The translations under genes were made by a program, and so were the position numbers. Shown in pieces: positions 1 through 7,168 of a stretch of 64,000 bases of DNA (positions are counted from its first letter, which is position 1; each line of letters starts with the position of its first letter). The notes beneath the pieces were generated by a model. That model made no database searches. It saw only the letters and a program-made list of their open reading frames with translations, and was not told where the DNA came from. The DNA comes from JADJSS01 sp046329815 (GTDB taxonomy: Bacteria; Bacteroidota; Bacteroidia; Chitinophagales; JADIYW01): the NCBI GenBank assembly GCA_046329815.1, contig JAXLTY010000002.1, positions 1,394,631 to 1,458,630 on the forward strand. Reading direction: 5' to 3'.

Positions 1-54
1 CACCGGTGGATGCTGAAAAACCGGAAAATTTTATAGCGATATTTAACATACAAA

Positions 55-76
55 CGCCGCTATTTGCATAGCGGCG
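55..76. terminator. GC-rich stem-loop at the window edge
   Basis: An 8-bp perfect stem (55-62 with 69-76) closes a 6-base loop. It is not followed by a clean T-run on either strand, though the - strand side is T-rich. It may end a gene lying before the window. Two short open frames run in from base 1 (stops at 34-36 and 69-71), and the sequence does not say which, if either, is coding. Confidence 0.4.
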
Positions 77-173
77 CACAAAAACAGGATTGGAGACCCT
101 TGGTTTTGTTGTAGGACAAATATACTATTTAGAGTTTATAAAACAGAGTAAGCTAATTTTAAATAGTATTATC

Positions 174-1811
174 ATGAAAAAAAACATGTATATTGTAAGT
201 ATGCTAATAAGTTTGGTATTTACATATTCCTGCAGAAAAGCAGAGGGCATCTTGAAAGATGACAGCATTAAAAATACAACAAATGAACACCATTCTAATG
301 CTAAACTTGGAACAGGATCTACTCTATTGGATCCGTTAACTTATTTAATGAATTTAGATAACCCCAACAGAGATGAATATTTTTCCACTTTTCTAAATCC
401 CGGTACTCCATTCTCATCCTCGTTGTTAGTAGGCGGTGGCGGTTATCCGCCAGCGGTGCAATGTTGCAGCGATATTTGCATGACTGGTACCTTCCAAGCT
501 CCAAATTCAGGCGGATGGTGCGGCACGATTATTCCTAATGCCAACTATGTGTATATACCAGGAATGTCTGACAGTTGGGGCAATAAAATATGGTACACCG
601 CAAAATATGGGTCAGATGCACGCCAAATGTACTATATCTATTATCCGACAACGATACCTAAAACAGCCAACTCGCCTATTGTGGTGCTGATACATGGCGG
701 TGGCTGGTCAGGCGGTCCTGACCCAACAAAAGTAAATGGCTTTAATTCTGTTTATACACAAGTCAATCTACGCGCGTCTAACAATCTGGTGAAAAATTTA
801 TTGGAACAAGGATATGTAGTGATAGCACCATTGTACAGATTAGTGCAGGTTGGCGATAATAATACTGATATACTAACAGGCAGCGTATCTGTACAAACCC
901 AAATAAATGATATTGACGCCTGCATTACGCATATCAAAACTAATTTCCCAAGCTGTTTAAATTTAAATGCGAACAGCATACAGGTATTAGGCGAAAGTGC
1001 CGGTGGACATTTGGCTATGATGTATGCCTACACTAAAGCCAACACCAGTTATGTAAAATCGGTAGTATCTGTTTCAGGACCTGCCAATATGAACCAAATG
1101 GCAAACTATATTTGGAATAAACCTAAGGTTTTTAACAGCGGCAACGATTATATCTGGCGCGATCCTAATTTAATAGATGCCAATTTTAGAGATAACCATT
1201 TTCCGTTTTATGGCGTTTATGATCCGGCTGTTGCTGCACAAACAAACACAGTATCAGCTATTGTAAATCCACCAATACCTCTTTTAGGTAAAATCAATAC
1301 TTACCTAAAGAATTTATCTTGGACGAATCCAACTCCGGTAAATATCATAACTCCAGCATCTTCTAATACAAACAAACGTGTTGCGAACAATTATAATTTA
1401 GCACAAAGTTTAGTGCATCAAATTATCAGCAATCCATTGACCAGTACTGCTTTGGCGAATATAAGCCCTTGTGCGGCATTGAACTCTTCACGCATAGTGC
1501 CTACATTCTTAATACACGGCAATGATGATTGGGTAGTCCCTTATCAGTTTTCAGACTCTACGATGGATTTGCGATTAAGTGCGGTAGGTGGTTTGATAGG
1601 TACCTATACTTCAACCGGCACCACAAGTTCTCCTGGCAATATTCCAACTTCCTATACCGGTTTATCGGCTAAGCACATAATTAAATTATACGGCAATGAC
1701 GGAACATTAGATTCGGATTCGCCTTTAAGGGATGGGCACTCTAATCATGATGTTGCGAATAACCTGCTTGCACAACCGGATATTTTAACCTGGCTAAACG
1801 GACATAAATAA
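174..1811 (+). CDS. alpha/beta-hydrolase (esterase-like) lipoprotein
   Basis: The protein has 545 residues from the ATG at 174. An upstream TTG at 90 would add 28 residues before an obvious lipoprotein signal, so I reject it. The signal ends in a Cys preceded by TYS, which predicts lipidation. The body is an alpha/beta-hydrolase of the carboxylesterase/BD-FAE type: an oxyanion HGGGW motif near residue 174, nucleophile Ser near 275 in GESAGG, an acidic residue just after the HGNDDW motif near 448, and a candidate catalytic His near 522 (DGHSNHD). About 100 residues of Asn/Pro-rich sequence lie between the signal and the hydrolase core, and a second insert separates nucleophile from acid. Such enzymes cleave carboxylic esters; the substrate here is unknown. 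The next gene, also a lipoprotein, starts 7 bases downstream, so the two are probably co-transcribed. Confidence 0.85.
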   Translation: MKKNMYIVSMLISLVFTYSCRKAEGILKDDSIKNTTNEHHSNAKLGTGSTLLDPLTYLMNLDNPNRDEYFSTFLNPGTPFSSSLLVGGGGYPPAVQCCSDICMTGTFQAPNSGGWCGTIIPNANYVYIPGMSDSWGNKIWYTAKYGSDARQMYYIYYPTTIPKTANSPIVVLIHGGGWSGGPDPTKVNGFNSVYTQVNLRASNNLVKNLLEQGYVVIAPLYRLVQVGDNNTDILTGSVSVQTQINDIDACITHIKTNFPSCLNLNANSIQVLGESAGGHLAMMYAYTKANTSYVKSVVSVSGPANMNQMANYIWNKPKVFNSGNDYIWRDPNLIDANFRDNHFPFYGVYDPAVAAQTNTVSAIVNPPIPLLGKINTYLKNLSWTNPTPVNIITPASSNTNKRVANNYNLAQSLVHQIISNPLTSTALANISPCAALNSSRIVPTFLIHGNDDWVVPYQFSDSTMDLRLSAVGGLIGTYTSTGTTSSPGNIPTSYTGLSAKHIIKLYGNDGTLDSDSPLRDGHSNHDVANNLLAQPDILTWLNGHK

Positions 1812-1818
1812 AATCACC

Positions 1819-2700
1819 ATGAAAAAGTATAGCTTACTATTTATTTATTTGATACTGCTAATTGGATCCTGCAAAAAAGAATGCAGATATGCCGATAAAC
1901 CAACCGATAGCAAATTCAAAGGAAAAGTAAAATCATTGAAAGAATATAATGGAAATGATACAACACTATACTATTTTTATTATGACAGCCTAACCGGTAA
2001 TTTGCACAGTGCTTCATTAAAATATTATGGACCTAGTGTATTAAATAGTGATACTTTAACTAGCTTTTTTTATTTAGAAAAACAGGATGATGCAAGTATA
2101 TATATTCGCAATTCACAAAATCAATATATAAATAAAGTAATGGTGTATAACCAACAAATTATAGGGGAATATTATTTTGACTCAATAACTAATCAAGGAT
2201 TTAATTCAACATCTGTTTATTTTAACAGTAATAATACTAAAGTTGAGTACATATCTTCTGCTTCAAGGTTTGCATTTTTTACCGATATATACTATGATAA
2301 TTTTATTTATGACCTCTATAACAACTGCTCAAATTATACAGCTCATTGGACAGAAACGGTTAGTGGATTTCCTGTTGAGAAGCAAGCAGATTATGGTTTT
2401 CGGTTTACTACTTTAACAAATACCAAAATGCTTTATAAGCAAATACCAGGTGATGTATTAGGTGATTTTGATCAAATAAGCCACCTCAATGCAGATATTT
2501 ATATTTTAGGTATTGCCGGCTATTATGTTGTTCAACCTAACAAATATCTAATAGATAGTATGTTGTATAGTGCTACGGATGCTTACTATAAATACAACTA
2601 TACATTTACAGATGGAAATATTAGCAAAGTTTCAATTTTAGGTGGTGCTAACAGTACTCCACGAACAGAAACGTATTACCAAGAATACACTTATTATTAA
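1819..2700 (+). CDS. hypothetical lipoprotein
   Basis: The protein has 293 residues. It begins with a typical lipoprotein signal: Lys-Lys, a hydrophobic stretch, then the lipobox IGSC at about residues 15-18. The mature part is rich in Tyr, Asn and Ser with alternating polar and aromatic residues, suggesting a beta-rich envelope protein. I recognise no family. It follows the esterase lipoprotein by 7 bases and precedes the 165-residue gene by 20 bases, so the three form a likely operon. Function is not inferable beyond probable anchoring at the outer or inner membrane. Confidence 0.75.
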   Translation: MKKYSLLFIYLILLIGSCKKECRYADKPTDSKFKGKVKSLKEYNGNDTTLYYFYYDSLTGNLHSASLKYYGPSVLNSDTLTSFFYLEKQDDASIYIRNSQNQYINKVMVYNQQIIGEYYFDSITNQGFNSTSVYFNSNNTKVEYISSASRFAFFTDIYYDNFIYDLYNNCSNYTAHWTETVSGFPVEKQADYGFRFTTLTNTKMLYKQIPGDVLGDFDQISHLNADIYILGIAGYYVVQPNKYLIDSMLYSATDAYYKYNYTFTDGNISKVSILGGANSTPRTETYYQEYTYY

Positions 2701-2720
2701 AAAATTAAAAACAAATCATC

Positions 2721-3218
2721 ATGAGCAATATCACAGACAACAAATTATCTGTTATTTTAACACAAACACAAATTGATGCAGTAAAAGGAGCCATCAACAC
2801 CATTCAATCCAATTTGCCTATGCTGTTGGGTTTAACGCTGGACGAACGCAAAACCATTCCAAAGATCGATGTCAACAACAAGATATTTGTGGAAGATGCT
2901 ATTACAGCTATGGAAAACAATCCTTCCTTTTTACCTGCCTATTTTAACGTAGGTGAATTAAAAAAAGATCTTACTTTATATCAGCAACTGGATCCATTAT
3001 TGGTGGAAATTAACAAATTAGCGGAAAAAATTGATGATACTCAAATGCTTGCCGGTTCGGAAGCTTATGTAACGGCACTGGCTGCCTACCGCAACTTTGA
3101 AGCGGCTGCCAAAGCCGGCATCCAGGGTGCCGATACTATTTATGAATTGTTAAAAGCACGTTTCAGCGGACAAGGCGGAACCGGTGCTGCCACTGCTTCC
3201 AACAACTCACCTGCTTAA
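2721..3218 (+). CDS. hypothetical cytosolic helical protein
   Basis: The protein has 165 residues, no signal peptide and no membrane segment. The sequence is largely alpha-helical (many Ala, Leu and Lys, with heptad-like spacing in residues 85-150) and ends in a low-complexity Gly/Ala/Ser/Asn tail after about residue 150. I do not recognise a named domain, though proteins with this look recur in Bacteroidota as conserved hypotheticals. It is the last gene of the three-gene + strand run. Repeat DNA begins about 30 bases after its stop. Confidence 0.7.
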   Translation: MSNITDNKLSVILTQTQIDAVKGAINTIQSNLPMLLGLTLDERKTIPKIDVNNKIFVEDAITAMENNPSFLPAYFNVGELKKDLTLYQQLDPLLVEINKLAEKIDDTQMLAGSEAYVTALAAYRNFEAAAKAGIQGADTIYELLKARFSGQGGTGAATASNNSPA

Positions 3219-3250
3219 TACCCAAACATAGTTATCATTTTAAGTACCTG

Positions 3251-3402
3251 TACCCACTCTTTGTAGTGGGTATTTTTTATGTTTTACGGTTAATACCCAC
3301 TCTTTCAGGTGGGTAAACTGACAAATTAAATGGGTTATACCTACCTGTGTAAGTGGGTATTTTAACAGATTTTCAGCAAATACCCACTTCTTCAAGTGGG
3401 TA
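3251..3402. repeat. array of four 22-bp palindromes, 43-44 bp apart
   Basis: Four imperfect palindromes with TACCCACT-type arms and AGTGGGTA-type partners lie at 3251-3272, 3294-3315, 3338-3359 and 3381-3402. Start-to-start distances are 43, 44 and 43 bases. The loops differ but the arms are conserved, so hairpin formation, not primary sequence, seems to be kept. Each could fold in DNA or RNA. The array lies between the end of the first operon and the 113-bp repeat array. It contains no credible gene. Confidence 0.8.
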
Positions 3403-3435
3403 TGTTTGGGTTGGAAGTAGGTGGTGCGGTTCTTT

Positions 3436-3674
3436 CCTCGCAATGACACGAAGCGTTATAATCGTCATCGCATACACGCTTTGCGTCTTTGCGACTGCGA
3501 GGAACGAAGCAGGAAGCAATCTCTATTTATCAAGCAGATGGCTTCGTACCTCGCCATGGCGCGAAGCGTTATAATAGTCATCGCATACACGCTTTGCGTC
3601 TTTGCGACTGCGAGGAACGAAGCAGGAAGCAATCTCTATTTATCAAGCAGATGGCTTCGTACCTCGCCATGACG
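3436..3674. repeat. 113-bp tandem repeat array A (2 units plus partial)
   Basis: Units start at 3436, 3549 and 3662 (period 113); the third is cut after 13 bases. Each unit holds a GCGAGGAACGAAGC segment and, about 30 bases on, its inverted partner GCTTCGTACCTCGC (13 of 14 paired), so the unit junction can form a hairpin. The same unit recurs in array B beyond the GIY-YIG gene. Open frames running through it exist only because the period shifts frame (113 = 3x37+2), and they are not genes. The motif resembles dispersed repeats I know from other Bacteroidota genomes. Confidence 0.85.
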
Positions 3675-3749
3675 AAAAAAATGTGGTTATTATCAAGAAA
3701 TAATGAAACACATAAGTAATTAAATCTATTTAGTTATTTTAGTAAAAAA

Positions 3750-4049
3750 ATGAAAAGAGGCGGCTGTGTTTATATAATGACCAATATTAATAACACTACC
3801 TTATATACTGGTGTTACATCAAACCTACTGAATAGAATTTGGCAGCATAAGAACTTTATCTATCCCAATTCGTTTACGGCTAAATATAAGTGTGTAAAAT
3901 TAGTTTACTTTGAATTTTATAGTAGAATTGAAGAAGCAATCGCTTTTGAAAAGAAAATAAAAGCCGGATCCAGAGCAAAAAAGGAGACATTAATTAATAG
4001 CATAAATCCTATGTGGCTTGATCTTTATTTTGAAATAGAAAAAAATTAA
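3750..4049 (+). CDS. small GIY-YIG endonuclease-domain protein
   Basis: The protein has 99 residues, a free-standing GIY-YIG domain of the COG2827/URI type. The two halves of the motif are visible as VYIM near residues 7-10 and YTGVT near 18-22, the expected Arg follows in LLNRIWQH, and the metal-binding Glu is probably in the EEAIAFEKKIK helix. No DNA-binding domain is fused, and the length is normal for the stand-alone family. The start codon lies in an A-run with no Shine-Dalgarno sequence. The gene sits alone between two arrays of 113-bp repeats in direct orientation, 75 bases after array A and 45 bases before array B. Such nucleases cut DNA, but the cellular role of the stand-alone group is not established. 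The link with repeats is discussed as a finding. Confidence 0.85.
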   Translation: MKRGGCVYIMTNINNTTLYTGVTSNLLNRIWQHKNFIYPNSFTAKYKCVKLVYFEFYSRIEEAIAFEKKIKAGSRAKKETLINSINPMWLDLYFEIEKN

Positions 4050-4094
4050 CTATCGGATGGCTTTGTAATTTGCTGTGACACAAATCATAGGATT

Positions 4095-4352
4095 AGATGG
4101 CTTCGTGCCTCGCCATGACGCGAAGCGTTATAATCGTCATAGCATACACGCTTAGCGACTTTGCGACTGCGAGGAACGAAGCAGGAAGCAATCTCTATTT
4201 ATTAAGCAGATGGCTTCGTGCCTCGCCATGACGCGAAGCGTTATAATCGTCATCGCATACATGCTTCGCGTCTTTGCGACTGCGAGGAACGAAGCAGGAA
4301 GCAATCTCTATTTATTAAGCAGATGGCTTCGTGCCTCGCCATGACGCGAAGC
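4095..4352. repeat. 113-bp tandem repeat array B (2 units plus partial)
   Basis: Units start at 4108, 4221 and 4334 with the same 113-bp period and orientation as array A, preceded by 13 bases of the unit's end (4095-4107). Array B differs from A by a few shared substitutions, for example TTATTAAG for TTATCAAG, so units within an array are more alike than between arrays. The last unit breaks off at 4352, 20 bases before the stop of the convergent gene. Confidence 0.85.
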
Positions 4353-4371
4353 ATGGTGCTACAAAGTGAAA

Positions 4372-5865
4372 TTACTTCTTCGCCAGATCGACGAAAATAT
4401 CCCAGATAGTATCGAACGGAACGATTTCCCAGTCGGCGATGATGTAGGTATTCAATTTGCGCAGCTCGTCAATTTCTTTCCAACTGGCGTTTTTCATCGC
4501 TCTGCCTTCAAAACCTTCTTTCTCCGCCTTCAGCAATAAACTTAAAAATAAGTGATTACGTTTGTAGGTATTATCATTCAGGTAACGCGTACGGTAACCG
4601 CGCAAGCCGTCCATTTTCTGGAAAATGATATTGTACTCGCCGCGCGCAAACTGGAACAACAGCTCAACAATACGAATGGCGAAATTGTAACCACCTTTGT
4701 CGCGCGTGTTGATGGGAACATCATTCAGGAATTTTGCCAAGCTGAATTTATAATCACCTTTATTTAAATAGCTGTCCATGAACACCAGGTACGCATGGTG
4801 GATCTTCCATTTTTCGGTTAATTCTTCTACCTGGCGTTTGAAGAATTTATTTTGCAAAACAGATTCATAGACCTGGTACGCTTCCTGTATCTTATTATTA
4901 TGCAAATAGAGCTTAAATTCAAACTCTTTTAATACAAACCAGTTGTAGCTGCTTTCTAATGGATAAAATGAATTGTCTGTTTTATACAATGCAATACCTT
5001 CTTCATATTTTCGTAAATGCAGAAATGATTTTAAACGGTACAATAAGATAACTAATTTTTTTGCGTTGTTATATACATAAACATTGTTTTTCAATATGTT
5101 TTCAATCTCATCGCAGAGTTTAACAATAGTATCTGAACTACCTATATTTTCTTCATATAACAACTTGGAATAATAGTAATAATAAACAATTTCGTCGTTA
5201 TCAATCTTCTTTACAATATTTTCCAGATCATCTACACAACTTTTAATTTTATCCAAAAGCGCTTCTGTAATTGGCTGAGATGATGTAAACTGCAATATTA
5301 TTTCATTATAAATCTGTCTGGAATCGAGTTCATTTTTATTGTATTCAGAATACAGTAAGTAGTTTGCTTTTTCTTCATAATACTTTTTTTGTTTTCCTCT
5401 TAAACTATAATATGTAGTTAAATAGTAAGAGTATTTAATTAAGATATCATAGAATTTATATTTTAGGCAAAGTGTATAATGTTCTTTGATCAATTCAATT
5501 ACTAAACTTGATGTGCCTGTCAGCTTAACTAAAACTTCGATTGTTTGAAAATCTGTAATACATTCATAATAGATTTTACCCTGGTCATAATTAAAGAGCT
5601 CGTCTTTGTTAAATAGCAAAATGGTTTTGACCAGTTTTTCTTTGAACCTGGATTTTAATTTCCTGAATTTCGCATCTTTTTCGTCAGTGCCGTATAAATA
5701 CATCGCAGCTTCTGCATCACTGTTTATTTTATCCGATTCTACCGCTTCATACAATTTATAGTATAAATTTGTACTACTTTGGTTCAAAAACGTTTTATCA
5801 AATACGTCAATTTTAGATAAACGTTTCCTGTTAACAATTTTTACGAGTTGCTTTAAGGTTTCCAT
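4372..5865 (-). CDS. hypothetical helical-repeat (TPR-like) protein
   Basis: The protein has 497 residues, no signal peptide and no membrane span. It is strongly helical and rich in Leu, Tyr, Lys and Glu. Several 34-40-residue stretches in residues 100-420 have the amphipathic helix pairs typical of TPR or SEL1-like superhelices, though I cannot align a clean consensus. It is monocistronic, with 453 bases free upstream. The final 20 bases before the 113-bp repeat array suggest that the repeat inserted just beyond the stop. I do not recognise a named family; a scaffold role is only a guess from the fold. Confidence 0.75.
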   Translation of the reverse strand: METLKQLVKIVNRKRLSKIDVFDKTFLNQSSTNLYYKLYEAVESDKINSDAEAAMYLYGTDEKDAKFRKLKSRFKEKLVKTILLFNKDELFNYDQGKIYYECITDFQTIEVLVKLTGTSSLVIELIKEHYTLCLKYKFYDILIKYSYYLTTYYSLRGKQKKYYEEKANYLLYSEYNKNELDSRQIYNEIILQFTSSQPITEALLDKIKSCVDDLENIVKKIDNDEIVYYYYYSKLLYEENIGSSDTIVKLCDEIENILKNNVYVYNNAKKLVILLYRLKSFLHLRKYEEGIALYKTDNSFYPLESSYNWFVLKEFEFKLYLHNNKIQEAYQVYESVLQNKFFKRQVEELTEKWKIHHAYLVFMDSYLNKGDYKFSLAKFLNDVPINTRDKGGYNFAIRIVELLFQFARGEYNIIFQKMDGLRGYRTRYLNDNTYKRNHLFLSLLLKAEKEGFEGRAMKNASWKEIDELRKLNTYIIADWEIVPFDTIWDIFVDLAKK

Positions 5866-6046
5866 GTTGTCACAATTTGGTTATAATAAATTTTTCAATT
5901 CATTGAAAATCAACAAAATTTAAATTTAAATACAAGATAAACAATAATTTTAAGAGTCACAAGTAAAAAGATTGCTTTTTTAATCTGTGCTTGATATATC
6001 GCAATTTTGGTTCGTAATACTTACCATTAGTATTAGATATTATTCA

Positions 6047-6067
6047 TAAACCCTAAACCCTAAACCC
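6047..6067. repeat. TAAACCC heptamer, three tandem copies
   Basis: Three exact head-to-tail copies lie in the 453-bp gap between the helical-repeat gene and the VTDPNGK peptide gene. Apart from this and the promoter at 6253-6281, I see no gene in that gap. Confidence 0.9.
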
Positions 6068-6252
6068 TTTTAATTCCAAAATCAAGAAAAAGAAAAAAAA
6101 TTAACAACCCTGCCTGAATACTTATTGTCACATTTTTAATCAAATTAATGTGTATCAATATCTGTATGTCATTATTTTTCAGCATCTTATGTGCTAACTG
6201 TGACAGGTTTATGCCTATAATATACCGTCACAAAATCTGCATTTCTTAATTA

Positions 6253-6281
6253 TTGGATGTTCAAGCAGGTTCTCATCTTTG
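6253..6281 (+). promoter_or_regulatory. predicted Bacteroidota-type promoter for the VTDPNGK peptide
   Basis: A TTG at 6253-6255 is followed after 18 bases by CATCTTTG (6274-6281), which matches the TAnnTTTG -7 consensus at 7 of 8 positions. Transcription would start near 6288, about 30 bases before the ATG at 6319. The leader has AACAAACT direct repeats. Confidence 0.5.
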
Positions 6282-6318
6282 TGTTAACAAAATAAACAAA
6301 CTAACAAACTAACACATT

Positions 6319-6495
6319 ATGGGAACTATTACAGCAATCATCATCGCTCTTTTAAGCATTGTTACTGATCCAAACGGAAAAAACATTGTTACTGATCCAA
6401 ACGGAAGAAACATCGTTACTGATCCAAACGGAAAAAATGTTACAACCTCATCTTCATCAAATGTTATCGTAACTGATCCAAACGGAAAACCTTAA
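6319..6495 (+). CDS. 58-residue VTDPNGK-repeat peptide
   Basis: A short frame opens with MGTITAIIIALLSIVT, in which residues 4-15 form a hydrophobic helix. It continues with four copies of a (I/V)VTDPNGK unit: three in direct succession (period 10, residues 14-40) and one after a Thr/Ser-rich spacer (residues 49-57). It ends two bases after the last Lys codon (Pro, stop). It has its own candidate promoter and a strong terminator (6524-6566), so it is a complete small transcription unit. The units differ at synonymous positions and by one Lys-to-Arg change, so the protein sequence appears to be under selection. I know no family with this repeat. The hydrophobic N-terminus suggests membrane insertion or export; function unknown. 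Confidence 0.7.
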   Translation: MGTITAIIIALLSIVTDPNGKNIVTDPNGRNIVTDPNGKNVTTSSSSNVIVTDPNGKP

Positions 6496-6523
6496 TAAGC
6501 AATTTTCCTCTTACGAGGTCAAA

Positions 6524-6566
6524 AAAATAAAAAAGAGAAATGTATATCATTTCTCTTTTTTATTTT
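6524..6566. terminator. bidirectional intrinsic terminator
   Basis: A 19-bp perfect stem (6524-6542 with 6548-6566) has a TATAT loop, with A-run on one side and T-run on the other. It serves the peptide gene on + and the thioesterase gene on -, which converge here. Confidence 0.9.
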
Positions 6567-6580
6567 TATAATGGATTGAT

Positions 6581-7018
6581 TTACATATTAATCGGCACCT
6601 GCGTAGCTATTAAATTAGAAGTCGCTTTCGCTATCAGTTTTCCGTCAGCATTGGTGAGTTTTGCTTCTGCATGCATCACCGTCTTTCCTGCACGCACAAT
6701 TTTTCCTTCGCCAATCAGTATCTCATTTACTTTTGCACTGTTCAGGTAATCCACATTCATATTGATAGTAGCATAGCCAACAGGCCGGTTCATCAGGAAT
6801 CCGGCAGCGCCCATCAGTTCGTCCAGCATAGTTGCCGCCACACCGCCATGCATTATTTTTAATGGATTCAGCATATATTCTTTTACGGTAAACTGCATTT
6901 TCACGAAACCTTCTTCCGCTTCCAGTGCCTGCGCTGTCATCCAGTCCATTAACGGATAGGGAAATTGCCATTTCGGCTTTCCGATCTGGTTTCTGAAAAA
7001 TTCTAATCGTGCATTCAT
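6581..7018 (-). CDS. PaaI-family hotdog thioesterase
   Basis: The protein has 145 residues, the normal length for a single hotdog domain. The signature is MHGGVAATMLDELMGAAG around residues 57-74: HGG followed by the long hotdog helix bearing the catalytic acidic residue (DE). The following strand pattern (TINMNVDYL, EGKIVRAGKT, HAEAKL) fits the fold. Family members hydrolyse acyl-CoA or phenylacetyl-type CoA esters in the cytosol, usually as tetramers. The gene stands alone, its 5' side facing a palindromic repeat and prfC. Substrate cannot be read from the sequence. Confidence 0.88.
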   Translation of the reverse strand: MNARLEFFRNQIGKPKWQFPYPLMDWMTAQALEAEEGFVKMQFTVKEYMLNPLKIMHGGVAATMLDELMGAAGFLMNRPVGYATINMNVDYLNSAKVNEILIGEGKIVRAGKTVMHAEAKLTNADGKLIAKATSNLIATQVPINM

Positions 7019-7062
7019 GGTAGTATAATTTGTTGTTATTAGAGATTAGGAATAATTTGTTT

Positions 7063-7152
7063 TTTTTGCCTCATCCGATCTCGCCTTTAGCGAGACCACC
7101 TTCTCCATTTGGAGAAGGAAGTCGAGCGTAGCTCGACAGGTTGAGGCAAAAA
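7063..7152. repeat. multi-hairpin palindromic element
   Basis: An 11-bp outer inverted repeat (7063-7073 with 7142-7152) encloses three perfect hairpins: 7079-7084/7090-7095, 7099-7106/7111-7118 and 7121-7127/7131-7137. The whole 90-bp block would fold as a four-way junction. It fills the gap between prfC and the thioesterase gene and could also act as a terminator for prfC, which ends at 7169. Non-coding; it looks like a miniature dispersed element of the REP/MITE kind. Confidence 0.8.
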
Positions 7153-7168
7153 TTGCATGTATCATTTA

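Noticed and set aside
1..71. Partial protein-coding end at the left edge
   Set aside because: Two overlapping frames are open from base 1 and neither can be chosen with the few codons available.
3251..3402. Possible CRISPR array
   Set aside because: Only four 22-bp units with spacers of about 21 bases, the units are palindromes with variable loops, and no cas genes are nearby.
3353..3719. Overlapping short reading frames encoding repeated Arg- and Ser-rich peptides
   Set aside because: They arise from the 113-bp repeat being read in shifting frames; the amino-acid repeats follow the DNA period and there is no start signal.
4218..4409. Short + strand frame ending near the helical-repeat gene
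   Set aside because: It runs through repeat array B and into the end of the convergent gene, so it is a repeat artefact.
6199..6232. TGTGAC...GTCACA as a Crp/FNR-type operator
   Set aside because: The arms are 22 bases apart, far more than the 6 of a Crp-type site, and no regulator is linked.
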